From a virus, in IMG/VR virus record IMGVR_UViG_3300036770_002274, positions 1 to 41,540 of that record: DNA of 41,540 nt, one strand, 5' to 3'. Each line of letters starts with the position of its first letter. Positions within the stretch are counted from its first letter, which is position 1. This document shows positions 23,357 to 31,153 of the stretch, piece by piece. Position numbers and translations under genes: made by a program. The notes beneath the pieces are model-generated. The model made no database searches. It had not been told where the DNA came from and saw nothing but the letters and a program-made list of their open reading frames with translations.

Positions 23357-23604
23357 TATAACCACCTCAAAGTGAATAGCATAGCATCTTTTTCATTCTT
23401 GAACAAGTATCTATATTTTGTAGTATATTTTATTTCGCGTTCATGTAACCCCATACCTGTCCAAAATACTGTCCATACACCATCATGATTATCGATAGGA
23501 CCCCAGCGTTTCCCGAACTGTTGTTCACACCATGATTCAGGAATGTGTGGCTTAATATCGCTAATCACTTCGTGCCAACCTTTTGTTACTTTAGATTTAC
23601 TCAT
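23356..23604 (-). CDS. Small Trp-rich protein, tandem paralogue A
   Basis: 82 residues starting at the ATG at 23604 (ATGA overlap). Ends RYLFKNEKDAMLFTLRWL. Two neighbouring genes end in the same way (hydrophobic-x-Leu-x-Trp), and all three have a W-x-hydrophobic strand followed by a basic, aromatic segment. A small duplicated family of unknown role. Confidence 0.65.
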   Translation of the reverse strand: MSKSKVTKGWHEVISDIKPHIPESWCEQQFGKRWGPIDNHDGVWTVFWTGMGLHEREIKYTTKYRYLFKNEKDAMLFTLRWL

Positions 23605-23912
23605 AACCAACGTAACTTATACCAGTTTACTTCTGCTGTGTCGCGGAAATAAATTCTAGTTCTATGATTGTCAGTGATCCAAGCCCATTTATATTCTTTA
23701 TCATCTTCAATAAATTTTAATTCACAACTTGGACCCCATGTTTCCCAACACCATTCTCTTACATCACAAAATAATGAACCTTGCTTATATGTAAAATCTA
23801 GGCCATATTTAAAATAATTACCGCCGGTATAACGCCTATCAAGTTCTGTGATGTTGGGCGGGTTTTTCTCCCATGGATTAAGCCAACCATTATAAACTTT
23901 TTTCTTCATCAT
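23601..23912 (-). CDS. Small Trp-rich protein, tandem paralogue B
   Basis: 103 residues from the ATG at 23912 (ATGA overlap with the upstream stop). Trp- and Tyr-rich: CWETWGPSCELKF, YKWAWITDNHRTRIYFRD, ending EVNWYKLRWL. Shares the terminal pattern with its neighbours at 23356 and 23909. Function unknown. Confidence 0.65.
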   Translation of the reverse strand: MMKKKVYNGWLNPWEKNPPNITELDRRYTGGNYFKYGLDFTYKQGSLFCDVREWCWETWGPSCELKFIEDDKEYKWAWITDNHRTRIYFRDTAEVNWYKLRWL

Positions 23913-24121
23913 ACCCATGTTAGCACGAACCACTCATAATCTTTTATATGTCTAAACTTTATTGTAAACAATCTGTCGCCGTTCAGTGACCAGATAGTAT
24001 GTTTTCTATGCCCTGGAATGTTTTTATCTATCCATATCATCAATTCTTCAAATTGATCATCGGATTTTACAGTAAAACTTGCCGTGTACCAACCATTCTT
24101 ATAACTTGCCCAGTCTTTCAT
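23909..24121 (-). CDS. Small Trp-rich protein, tandem paralogue C
   Basis: 70 residues, MKDWASYKNGWYTASFTVKS ... FRHIKDYEWFVLTWV. The end (KDYEWFVLTWV) parallels KDAMLFTLRWL and AEVNWYKLRWL in the two genes downstream. Function unknown. Confidence 0.65.
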   Translation of the reverse strand: MKDWASYKNGWYTASFTVKSDDQFEELMIWIDKNIPGHRKHTIWSLNGDRLFTIKFRHIKDYEWFVLTWV

Positions 24122-24132
24122 CTGCTATACAG

Positions 24133-24594
24133 TCATGTAATATTCCACCACTCTTCCCAAGGAAACACGCACCATTCTGGATTTTCAGTTTTGTTGATTT
24201 CGTGACCGGCATAGTCAACAAATTCATCACTGCCTTCGTTATCGATGCAAACTGCAAACTTGACATTATAATTAAAAATGCTTTCCCAGTCACCTGAATT
24301 GCTGATCCAATCTTTTTTAAGATTATTAAGTGTAGTACCGGTATCATTGATATCATCAACAACTAAAATGTTTTTACCTTCTAGTGCATCTTCAGCCATC
24401 CATAAATTACTTTCATCCTTATTCAATGCATAGAAAGGTACATCAAGATAATGACTTAACAGTACCCCCGGAACTAATCCGCCTCTAGTAAGTCCTACAA
24501 TATAGTCCGGGCGAAAGTTATCATTATACATTTGTCTAGCGATTGCTAGTACATAACTCTTGATTTGATTATCTGTATAATAAACTTTATTCAT
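24133..24594 (-). CDS. Purine-type phosphoribosyltransferase
   Basis: 153 residues, type I PRTase fold. The PRPP-binding loop is NILVVDDINDTGTTL (about 75-89), preceded by DYIVGLTRGGLVPGVLL and SHYLDVPFYAL as in xanthine/hypoxanthine-guanine PRTases (E. coli Gpt is 152 residues). Transfers ribose-5-phosphate from PRPP to a free purine. Lying between queE and queD and near GMP reductase, it may salvage guanine or act on a deazaguanine base; substrate choice cannot be read from sequence. Confidence 0.8.
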   Translation of the reverse strand: MNKVYYTDNQIKSYVLAIARQMYNDNFRPDYIVGLTRGGLVPGVLLSHYLDVPFYALNKDESNLWMAEDALEGKNILVVDDINDTGTTLNNLKKDWISNSGDWESIFNYNVKFAVCIDNEGSDEFVDYAGHEINKTENPEWCVFPWEEWWNIT

Positions 24595-25015
24595 TGGTTA
24601 CGTTCACACTACACTTGCGAGTTTCTTCAATTTTAACTTTTACAAGTGTAACATCACTACCTTGTAATAGTTCTGGACCAACAACATTGATCAAGTATTC
24701 GCCCATGTTTTCAGCAGTAGGATTAAAGTTGACAATCACAGTACCCTCTGGATCAAGAGCCTTAAGTTGTTCAGACCAAGGATCGTTCTCCCATATCAAA
24801 AACTTATGATCCCATTCACGTTCTACCCACATACAAAGAATGTCTTTGATTACACTAAAGTCCATAACGCGACCTACTTTGTCAAGTTTAGGTGCTTCGA
24901 CTGTAAAATGAATGCGATAGTTGTGACCATGCAAATGTGCGCACTTGCTTTCATGTTGATATACACGATGACCTGTGCTGAAATCGTGATAACGTTCTGC
25001 TTGAATCTTAGCCAT
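24587..25015 (-). CDS. queD: 6-carboxy-5,6,7,8-tetrahydropterin synthase QueD
   Basis: 142 residues. T-fold enzyme converting 7,8-dihydroneopterin triphosphate, the FolE product, to 6-carboxytetrahydropterin. Zinc ligands and catalytic Cys are present: His in FSTGHRVYQ, then CAHLHGHNYRI (C-x3-HGH). Downstream come VMDFSVIKDIL, a WDHKFL box, ENMGEYL and the final Glu in IEETRKCSV. The ATG at 25015 is preferred because it is coupled to the upstream stop (ATGGCTAA); 25024 is an alternative. Works with folE (26575) and queE (22133). Confidence 0.92.
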   Translation of the reverse strand: MAKIQAERYHDFSTGHRVYQHESKCAHLHGHNYRIHFTVEAPKLDKVGRVMDFSVIKDILCMWVEREWDHKFLIWENDPWSEQLKALDPEGTVIVNFNPTAENMGEYLINVVGPELLQGSDVTLVKVKIEETRKCSVNVTNE

Positions 25016-25172
25016 TTTTTTCATACTCTTCAACAATTTTATTTTTCAAAGTTTCAAAGAGTGGATCTAATGCCACACTAGGATTTAATTCTAATTCTGT
25101 ATCGGTGATGCAACTTTTATCATAAGTTACAACAACCTTATCACCCTTATTATTTTCAAATGTTAACTTCAT
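25008..25172 (-). CDS. Small acidic hypothetical protein (54 aa)
   Basis: ATG at 25172 (ATGA overlap with the Smr gene) opens MKLTFENNKGDKVVVTYDKS ... FETLKNKIVEEYEKNG, a beta hairpin followed by a helix. Its stop overlaps the queD start, linking it to that operon. GGAG lies seven bases upstream. No family. Confidence 0.6.
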   Translation of the reverse strand: MKLTFENNKGDKVVVTYDKSCITDTELELNPSVALDPLFETLKNKIVEEYEKNG

Positions 25173-25381
25173 AACCATCTCCTAATTATTATTGTTCCAT
25201 AACGATACATATGTGTTTCAATACCCAATTTATTTGTTACATCGTGTACTAATTGTATCATCTTACCGCTGTTACCGCAAATGATTTCTAATGGAAATTC
25301 TCCCTGATTCATATAAATGAAATCTTCTACCAATACTTTTACATCTTGGTGACGAATTCCATGTAAATCAAGTTTACGCAT
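25169..25381 (-). CDS. Small Smr-domain protein
   Basis: 70 residues that are essentially one Smr domain: the LDLHG motif at residues 4-8, then PLEIICGNSGKM (the G-x-G loop, here GNSGK) and the end IIIRRW. Smr domains are nicking endonucleases or RNA-cleaving modules. No MutS part is attached. Overlaps neighbours on both sides. Confidence 0.75.
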   Translation of the reverse strand: MRKLDLHGIRHQDVKVLVEDFIYMNQGEFPLEIICGNSGKMIQLVHDVTNKLGIETHMYRYGTIIIRRWL

Positions 25382-25712
25382 CTTTCTTTACTGTTGGGAG
25401 TACGCCAATTACAATCCAAGGAACAATATTGATGTATGGTATTAATGTTGCTAATGTCCACCATGGATTGATATCAGCATCCTTACAACGTCTTACTGTA
25501 GTTGCTATTGCTACCCAACATGGACCAACAATTGATGCTAATATGATAAGACCACCAATTAACATAGGTATTACACTATCCATGCTTTCACCTATGCCAA
25601 AAAATATAGCCCCTGCTAGTATCAAAACAAAAAATACTGCAATGTTTATTAGATAAACAGCCCAATATTCGCTGCGTGTTGCTAACCCGTCAAATTTAAA
25701 ATATTTTGTCAT
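25374..25712 (-). CDS. DUF805 family inner-membrane protein
   Basis: 112 residues. Begins YFKFDGLATRSEYW, the typical DUF805 start, followed by three or four hydrophobic helices (about 17-42, 47-70, 82-104) with the conserved TTVRRCKDADINPWW segment. Integral to the cytoplasmic membrane. The family has no known activity, and it is unusual among replication and modification genes of a phage. Confidence 0.8.
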   Translation of the reverse strand: MTKYFKFDGLATRSEYWAVYLINIAVFFVLILAGAIFFGIGESMDSVIPMLIGGLIILASIVGPCWVAIATTVRRCKDADINPWWTLATLIPYINIVPWIVIGVLPTVKKDA

Positions 25713-26182
25713 TTTTCACTATACCTCTTTGTATTTTCTGCCTGCCAAACACGCTCACGCAAGTTTGTACTACTGAAACTGTGATCACGACTATTGAATA
25801 CTAATTTGATATTACGCTTCTCACAGATAGCGCGACCAGTAAATTCACTTTGCATATACTCAACACCCAAGATGCGAACATCTAGTGGTAATGTCAACAA
25901 GATATCTTCTAAGTCTTTTTCTGTATTGTAAACTACAATTTCATCTACAAAGCGCACAGCACTTAGTTGAATTTGACGCTCTACCAAACTTTGAATAGGT
26001 GCATTTTTTTGTGGTCTATCCCACGCCGCATTATTTTGTAATCCTGCAATTAAGTAATCACAATGATTCTTTGCTTCTGCCAGCATGGCAATATGACCTG
26101 CATGTAATAGGTCAAACTGACTAAAGGTAATACCAATAGTCAGTCCTTTATCCTTTAATTCTTTTACTTTGTTGAATATCAT
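25709..26182 (-). CDS. Cytidylyltransferase-like nucleotidyltransferase
   Basis: 157 residues. The HxGH nucleotide-binding motif lies in FSQFDLLHAGHIAML (about 22-36), and the second motif is SSTNLRERV, equivalent to ISTT-x-LR. Length and motifs match glycerol-3-phosphate cytidylyltransferase or RfaE-type enzymes, which activate a phosphorylated sugar or polyol as a CDP or ADP derivative. Could feed the sugar-transfer genes; the substrate is unknown. Confidence 0.82.
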   Translation of the reverse strand: MIFNKVKELKDKGLTIGITFSQFDLLHAGHIAMLAEAKNHCDYLIAGLQNNAAWDRPQKNAPIQSLVERQIQLSAVRFVDEIVVYNTEKDLEDILLTLPLDVRILGVEYMQSEFTGRAICEKRNIKLVFNSRDHSFSSTNLRERVWQAENTKRYSEK

Positions 26183-26415
26183 CTTTTCAACTCACTCCAC
26201 ATTTGTTTCTTGTGCTGCTCTTCTAACCATTCTTCTTCGCCACTAAATGTAGGCTCTCGCTTCAAACATTCGTCAAGCAACCACTTGATCTCATATAATT
26301 CTTTCTTGATTACCCATTGTGTAAAACCATCATTGTAAGCACTACAGATTTCTCCGTGTGCTTTCATCAATTGCATTTTTATATCATTTACTTCTAGAGG
26401 TTTCCGAAAGCCCAT
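26179..26415 (-). CDS. Small helical hypothetical protein
   Basis: 78 residues, charged helices with Trp (FTQWVIKKELYEIKWLLDEC). ATG at 26415 with AAGGTGG site. Overlaps both neighbours. No family. Confidence 0.6.
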   Translation of the reverse strand: MGFRKPLEVNDIKMQLMKAHGEICSAYNDGFTQWVIKKELYEIKWLLDECLKREPTFSGEEEWLEEQHKKQMWSELKR

Positions 26416-26578
26416 TTGCCACCTTATTTGTATCTATAATAACTTCTAATGCTTGGCGTAACAATTTTTCAATCTCAACTAACTTTTGTTCTGTCTGATA
26501 AAGTTTTTTAGTATTGAGTTCAAGGGTAGCCTCTAATGTGCATACCCTCGTGAACAAGTGTTCGTTAAAATCACTCAT
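26384..26578 (-). CDS. Small coiled-coil protein
   Basis: 64 residues from the ATG at 26578 (ATGA overlap with the folE stop), heptad-like: LEATLELNTKKLYQTEQKLV then EIEKLLRQALEV. A short dimerising coiled coil is likely. Translationally coupled to folE. Function unknown. Confidence 0.6.
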   Translation of the reverse strand: MSDFNEHLFTRVCTLEATLELNTKKLYQTEQKLVEIEKLLRQALEVIIDTNKVANGLSETSRSK

Positions 26579-27255
26579 TTGCAACCCTGCCTTGCTAGAT
26601 TATAAAACTCTTGTCTAGCAGCAGCATCAGTCTTGAATCCACCGCCTAAACGGCTAGTTACTGTGCTACTACCAGTATCTTCGACACCGCGGCTCTTGAC
26701 ACAATAATGTTGTGCGTCAATCATGACCGCGACATCATCCGTCTCAAGAATATAGCATAGTGTATGGAAAATCTGTTCAGTCAATCGTTCTTGGATCTGC
26801 GGACGCTTACTGAAATATTCTACAATGCGATTGATCTTTGATAGACCAAGAACCTTTTGTTTAGGTACATATGCTACTGTAGCGAGACCATCAATCACGA
26901 CGAAATGATGTTCGCAGTTGCTTTGGACATTGATGTTTCGTTCAACGACCATCTCATTGTAGTGCATCTTGTTGTCAACAGTCGTACACTTGGGGAATGC
27001 TTCATAATCAAGACCCCAGAAGATTTCATTGACATACATTTTAGCGACACGTTTTGGTGTCTCTGCTAGACTGTCATCACTTAAGTCAAGACCAAGAATA
27101 CGCATGATGCCAACAAAGTGGCTCTCAATCATCTCAATCTTTGTTTTGCGGTCGTAAGTGCTTTCTAATGTGGGCGTTTCTACGCCGACCTTGACTAGAT
27201 ATTCGTGAACACGCTTGCCCAACTCGGGATCGGTCTTTGTCTTATTGTAACTCAT
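26575..27255 (-). CDS. folE: GTP cyclohydrolase I (FolE)
   Basis: 226 residues (E. coli FolE is 222). Opens GTP to 7,8-dihydroneopterin triphosphate, the first step of 7-deazaguanine synthesis. Zinc and active-site motifs: SNCEHHFVVIDG with the Cys and two His, KVLGLSKINRIVEYFSKRPQ, QERLTEQI, and QHYCVKSRGVED carrying the second zinc Cys. Very strong AAGGAGAAAG ribosome site. Together with queD and queE in the same stretch this completes the route from GTP to CDG. Confidence 0.95.
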   Translation of the reverse strand: MSYNKTKTDPELGKRVHEYLVKVGVETPTLESTYDRKTKIEMIESHFVGIMRILGLDLSDDSLAETPKRVAKMYVNEIFWGLDYEAFPKCTTVDNKMHYNEMVVERNINVQSNCEHHFVVIDGLATVAYVPKQKVLGLSKINRIVEYFSKRPQIQERLTEQIFHTLCYILETDDVAVMIDAQHYCVKSRGVEDTGSSTVTSRLGGGFKTDAAARQEFYNLARQGCK

Positions 27256-27325
27256 TTTCTTTCTCCTTCCTTACACGGATAAAAATTGTAATCAACACGC
27301 TACCGTTGTGTAGCATATGTATTTA

Positions 27326-28345
27326 TTACTTTGCGAATACACCATTAAATTGTTGTGTTACTCTAACAAAAGTTGTACACTTACTCAAGTTCTTTAGGCT
27401 ATCAGCACCGACGTATGTACAAGTGCTACGAATGCCACCTAGAATGTCAAGTACGGTCTTACTGACAGGTCCACGATATGGAACACGTACTGTGCGACCT
27501 TCACTACTACGATATTCAGCAACCCCACCGTTGTGTTTATTCATAGCAGTATCACTGCTCATACCATAAAATGTAACATGACCATCTTCAATATGTCCAC
27601 CACCTTCATCATGGCCTGCGAACATTCCACCGAGCATAACGAAGTCGGCGCCAGCGCCAAAGGCTTTAGCAACGTCACCAGGGCAAACACAGCCCCCGTC
27701 AGCAATAATATGCCCACCAAGACCATGAGCAGCATCAGCGCATTCGATAATGGCCGAGAGTTGCGGATATCCGACTCCAGTTTGGATACGAGTAGTACAA
27801 ACACTGCCAGGCCCAATACCAACTTTAATAATATCAGCTCCACGTAAGATCAACTCCTGTGTCATATCTGCTGTAACAACGTTACCAGCAATGATTGTTT
27901 TCTTGGGATACTTGTCACGAATCTTGCTGACAAATATACCAAAATGTTCGCTATAACCATTGGCAACGTCAATGCAGATATATTGAATCTCTGGATAGAC
28001 ATTGAAAATCTGCTGTAGTCTTTCTAAGTCTTTTTCATTTGTGCCTGTGCTGACAGCAAAGTAGTCAGTACCGATCTTGAAAATACTATCAGCAAACATA
28101 TCAAATGTATGACTCTTTGTCAAACAAGTGAATAGTTTGTGACGGCTTATTTCTTCAGCCATACGTAGTGTACCAACACCGTCCATGTTAGCAGCCATAA
28201 TGGGGATACCATTATAGACCTTACCGCTATGTTTGAAAGTATACTTGCGTTCAAGGTCTACTTCTTTACGGCTACTCAATGTACTACGTTTGGGACGGAA
28301 TAGTACATCTTTGAAATCTAACTTCAATTCATTTTCTACGATCAT
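27326..28345 (-). CDS. guaC: GMP reductase (GuaC)
   Basis: 339 residues. NADPH-dependent deamination of GMP to IMP. The catalytic loop [20 protein letters not shown] holds the reactive Cys, followed by [20 protein letters not shown] and [20 protein letters not shown], which match bacterial GuaC rather than IMP dehydrogenase (no CBS domains; ADAAHGL is GuaC-like). Start taken at the ATG at 28345, overlapping the homing endonuclease stop as ATGA; a TTG at 28360 is less likely. Placed next to folE, it could empty the guanine nucleotide pool or recycle it. Confidence 0.93.
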   Translation of the reverse strand: MIVENELKLDFKDVLFRPKRSTLSSRKEVDLERKYTFKHSGKVYNGIPIMAANMDGVGTLRMAEEISRHKLFTCLTKSHTFDMFADSIFKIGTDYFAVSTGTNEKDLERLQQIFNVYPEIQYICIDVANGYSEHFGIFVSKIRDKYPKKTIIAGNVVTADMTQELILRGADIIKVGIGPGSVCTTRIQTGVGYPQLSAIIECADAAHGLGGHIIADGGCVCPGDVAKAFGAGADFVMLGGMFAGHDEGGGHIEDGHVTFYGMSSDTAMNKHNGGVAEYRSSEGRTVRVPYRGPVSKTVLDILGGIRSTCTYVGADSLKNLSKCTTFVRVTQQFNGVFAK

Positions 28346-29007
28346 GATTTTCTCTTGCAATTGTCAAAATGCCATCTCATCATAGCATTTCCTTTACCTG
28401 CTGTATCACAATGCGGGCAAACTAAATCAATTTTTTTTGCTAATATTCTGCCTTTTCTAGACATACTCATTTTTTGTTTTGTCTCGTCGCTTCTCGTTGT
28501 TCCGGTCATCCTTTCTGCACATTTTTTTCTAAATTCATCAGACCTTTTTATACCTTTATACCTTCCCTCAACTTTTTTAGCAAGTTCTTTTTTACGATCA
28601 TCACTCAACGAGTTCCAATATTTTTTCATAGAGTCAGATTTTTTAGATTTTGTTTCTGCTGAAACAATTCGTCCGGTTGCGATTTCAGACATTTTCTTTT
28701 TGGTTTCTAGCGAATGATTTTTTACACCGCCAGATTTTGAACTGGCATTATAGCCTGAATTGTAAGCATCAAAATAACTTATGTAAAATTCTTCTTTTTC
28801 CCGCATAAGATTTTTGTCATTACATTCTTCTAAGAGAATAATTGAGAAATTATCTATTCCCAATTCTCTCATAGCAGAATATAGTTTTTTCCTGACGCCT
28901 CTCTTACAATCTCTAATATGCCAGTCAAATCTGGTTTTTGTATCTTTTGAAGATATACCTATGTAAACTTTATCATTTATGGAATTTATAATTTTGTAAA
29001 TAATCAT
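28342..29007 (-). CDS. GIY-YIG homing endonuclease with NUMOD3 repeats
   Basis: 221 residues. GIY-YIG nuclease domain at about 1-90 ([20 protein letters not shown], Arg in [13 protein letters not shown], later Glu region). DNA-binding NUMOD3-like repeats follow at about 93-190 ([44 protein letters not shown]). A C-terminal Cys/His finger CPHCD ... HFDNC closes it. It is free-standing like T4 Seg enzymes, inserted between guaC and the H1-like gene. A 14-bp hairpin masks its start codon. Confidence 0.9.
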   Translation of the reverse strand: MIIYKIINSINDKVYIGISSKDTKTRFDWHIRDCKRGVRKKLYSAMRELGIDNFSIILLEECNDKNLMREKEEFYISYFDAYNSGYNASSKSGGVKNHSLETKKKMSEIATGRIVSAETKSKKSDSMKKYWNSLSDDRKKELAKKVEGRYKGIKRSDEFRKKCAERMTGTTRSDETKQKMSMSRKGRILAKKIDLVCPHCDTAGKGNAMMRWHFDNCKRKS

Positions 29008-29035
29008 AGTTTTTTTACCTTACTATGATTATTTA
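28997..29035 (-). promoter_or_regulatory. Hairpin sequestering the homing endonuclease start
   Basis: Perfect 14-bp inverted repeat (28997-29010 and 29022-29035) with an 11-base loop. On the minus-strand message the AAGG ribosome site is in the loop and the ATG at 29007 lies in the 3' arm. This layout resembles translational hairpins that silence T4 homing endonucleases in early transcripts. Confidence 0.7.
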
Positions 29036-29071
29036 TCTCAACTTCAATTCGCATAATATATTACTATATCC

Positions 29072-29260
29072 TCAACCCTTTGCTTCCTTACGTGCATTCT
29101 TAGTAGCAGTGATTTCGTTACGGCGTGCCTTGACAGCCTTTGCGAGTTCACCAAGAGCCTTACGTGCGCGTGTGCCGGCAGCGTTGTTGCCCTTCTCAAA
29201 CTTTTCATGTTCAGCCTGATAGGCTTCCAAGTGTGCTAAAATATCGTTATGTGCGCTCAT
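29072..29260 (-). CDS. Histone H1/Hc1-like small basic protein
   Basis: 62 residues, helical and basic: EKFEKGNNAAGTRARKALGE then LAKAVKARRNEITATKNARK. The AGTRARKAL-x-EL-x-K pattern is that of bacterial H1/Hc1-like proteins also found in phages. Probably binds DNA non-specifically, perhaps packing or shielding the genome. AGGAG ribosome site; adjacent to the secreted-protein gene. Confidence 0.7.
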   Translation of the reverse strand: MSAHNDILAHLEAYQAEHEKFEKGNNAAGTRARKALGELAKAVKARRNEITATKNARKEAKG

Positions 29261-29271
29261 TTGATTTCTCC

Positions 29272-29703
29272 TTATTGTTTATCAAAAGTCAATTCAATCG
29301 TTCCACCTTGCTCAAACTGATTCCAAGCAAGGATCTCTTTGCCACCGTTAGATGTTTGCACGAATACAACTCTATTAGCGTTAGCAGTCATATTGATAGT
29401 CTGTGCGTTTGGATCCATCCAACCACGATCTACCCATACACCAGCAGTTGGTCCAAAACTAGCACTGCCCTGCATGAACCATACGTTTGGCTGTTGCCAA
29501 AACTTCAATGCGTTAGTATTGTTTGGATCGCTAGTAGTATTTGACCAACTCTGACCTGGATTGATAGTAGTCAAGTCACCTGTAGTATTATGTGTGACTG
29601 TGATATTATAATCAGTATTGTTGTTGATCTTCAATGTGGCTTCCCAAGCCATAGCACTAGTTGATACAAAAAGTGCTGCCATAATAACAAATAACTTCTT
29701 CAT
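29272..29703 (-). CDS. Secreted beta-rich protein
   Basis: 143 residues with a clear signal peptide MKKLFVIMAALFVSTSAMA, predicted cleavage before Trp20 (A-M-A). The mature protein is Asn/Thr-rich and beta-stranded (WEATLKINNNTDYNITVTHN), with Trp-rich middle. No Cys. Exported to the periplasm by host Sec; an envelope role during infection is likely but not identified. AAGGAG ribosome site. Confidence 0.7.
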   Translation of the reverse strand: MKKLFVIMAALFVSTSAMAWEATLKINNNTDYNITVTHNTTGDLTTINPGQSWSNTTSDPNNTNALKFWQQPNVWFMQGSASFGPTAGVWVDRGWMDPNAQTINMTANANRVVFVQTSNGGKEILAWNQFEQGGTIELTFDKQ

Positions 29704-29712
29704 ATATTCTCC

Positions 29713-30882
29713 TTAGTATTTGCTTTCTCTGGTATGCTTACGATAATCTGTACTCATACGCAACCATTGCTCACCCTTGCCCTCAAGGATATCGCATATT
29801 CTATCTATCGTCTTATCAGTCCAGTCGCTAATTTGTCCGATTCGTGGATGCTCATTGAATACCCAATGATTGAGTTTGTTCAATGCATCATCTAATGACC
29901 ATGGCACATATAATCGTGTATGATCATTACTAAATGTTTCTGGGAAACTGCGATATGCCGGATATACAACGTTGCAGCCAAGTGCATCCGCTTCGCTGAC
30001 TGTATTACTGACCCAGTCTTGCAAAGCACAGTTGAATAATACACGGCTGTCATTCAATATTCCATAATATTCGTCTTTACTGAGGTCGCTATAGATGTTT
30101 AGTTTTCCTTCATCTTGTAATCTATAAGTTCGTTCCATGTATGAACTATTATTGCTGCGTAGTTTTGCACCGCTCAATAATGCGAATTCAACGTCACCGT
30201 TGTGCATCTTTGTATACTTTTCAATAATATCCATATAAAAGTCTGGCTGCTTTTCTTGGTCCCAACGTGCGGCAAAAACAACTCTACGCTTTTTCAACTC
30301 AAAGGGCTTGACAGATTTTACACGACTACGAACTTCTTCTTTACCAAATGCAAGACCACTGATATTATAGATCGGAGCCTTCCAGCCCGCGACCTTCATA
30401 TGCATTACCATCTCTTCATTGCTAGCAAGAATGATACAGAATTCATTGATCATTTCTTCGTACTTGCGCATGAAGCCATCCATGCCCCATACGTGCAAGA
30501 AGTCATCTGGATCAATAGTTTGTGCCAAACAACGAACAAAAATCTTTGGACGATATTGTTCTGGAACTTGCTTGATGATATACGCTAGGCTTTCAAGTCC
30601 TGACGTATACATATCTTCAAAATAAATTACATCTTCACTAGTGACTTCACCATTCTTCATCAACTTGATGAGATTAGCCATTTGTGTAAGACTGTAATGT
30701 GTGCGACCATGTGCGTCAAGTACTTGACCAACTACAATGTTCTGATCACTAGAAAGTGTATCACCCGGAACGATAACATAATGTATTCCACGCTTTCTGA
30801 ATACACGCTCGTTCCAGTCAGTCAATTGTAATGTATAGCGAGCCTTATAAGGCTCAAGTCCCATATAATATAATTTTCTCAT
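29713..30882 (-). CDS. Glycosyltransferase (GT-B fold), conserved in T4-like phages
   Basis: 389 residues. The donor-binding half shows RRVVFAARWDQEKQPDFYMD, FALLSGAKL, the SKDEYYGILNDSRVLFNCAL block and SNTVSEADALGCNVVYPAY with an acidic E-A-x-A-L-G motif, all GT4-like. The N-terminus MRKLYYMGLEPYKARYTLQL, as I recall, is shared with glycosyltransferases of marine T4-like phages. Possible target: DNA base or capsid. It is separated from the upstream gene by a terminator. Confidence 0.8.
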   Translation of the reverse strand: MRKLYYMGLEPYKARYTLQLTDWNERVFRKRGIHYVIVPGDTLSSDQNIVVGQVLDAHGRTHYSLTQMANLIKLMKNGEVTSEDVIYFEDMYTSGLESLAYIIKQVPEQYRPKIFVRCLAQTIDPDDFLHVWGMDGFMRKYEEMINEFCIILASNEEMVMHMKVAGWKAPIYNISGLAFGKEEVRSRVKSVKPFELKKRRVVFAARWDQEKQPDFYMDIIEKYTKMHNGDVEFALLSGAKLRSNNSSYMERTYRLQDEGKLNIYSDLSKDEYYGILNDSRVLFNCALQDWVSNTVSEADALGCNVVYPAYRSFPETFSNDHTRLYVPWSLDDALNKLNHWVFNEHPRIGQISDWTDKTIDRICDILEGKGEQWLRMSTDYRKHTRESKY

Positions 30883-30895
30883 AATACCTCAAAAG

Positions 30896-30919
30896 ATACG
30901 AGGGGTTGCCCCCTCGTAT
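30896..30919 (-). terminator. Rho-independent terminator
   Basis: Perfect 10-bp stem ATACGAGGGG/CCCCTCGTAT with a 4-base loop, followed on the minus-strand message by CTTTTG. It lies ten bases after the stop of the gene at 30929-31138. Confidence 0.75.
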
Positions 30920-30928
30920 ATATTATTA

Positions 30929-31138
30929 TCAAGCAGACTTGCTGTCAAGTTCCCACATGTCCTTGAATGGCTTTCCCTGCAAATACTTCGTATATTGCCT
31001 AAAAGCAAAACTACGATTACTATACAATTCAGCCTCATCGAACTTATAGCCATACAAACGACAGAAGTTACGATAACCATCTAGGTCATCAAAAATCTGA
31101 TTGACACGGCTGTTTGAACGATTTTCATTTCTTGACAT
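30929..31138 (-). CDS. Small hypothetical protein
   Basis: 69 residues from the ATG at 31138 (GGAG nine bases upstream; an upstream GTG is rejected). Polar N-terminus MSRNENRSNSRVNQIFDDL, then aromatic-rich YRNFCRLYGYKF. No family. Last gene of the dpdA-containing run before a terminator. Confidence 0.6.
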   Translation of the reverse strand: MSRNENRSNSRVNQIFDDLDGYRNFCRLYGYKFDEAELYSNRSFAFRQYTKYLQGKPFKDMWELDSKSA

Positions 31139-31153
31139 TTTACTTTTCTCCAC

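Noticed and set aside
28345-28360. Longer guaC start at a TTG (28360)
   Set aside because: The ATG at 28345 forms an ATGA overlap with the upstream stop and matches the usual GuaC N-terminal length better.
30202-30588. Plus-strand open frames opposite the glycosyltransferase and other minus-strand genes
   Set aside because: They lie antisense to well-supported genes, lack ribosome sites and show no protein-like composition.
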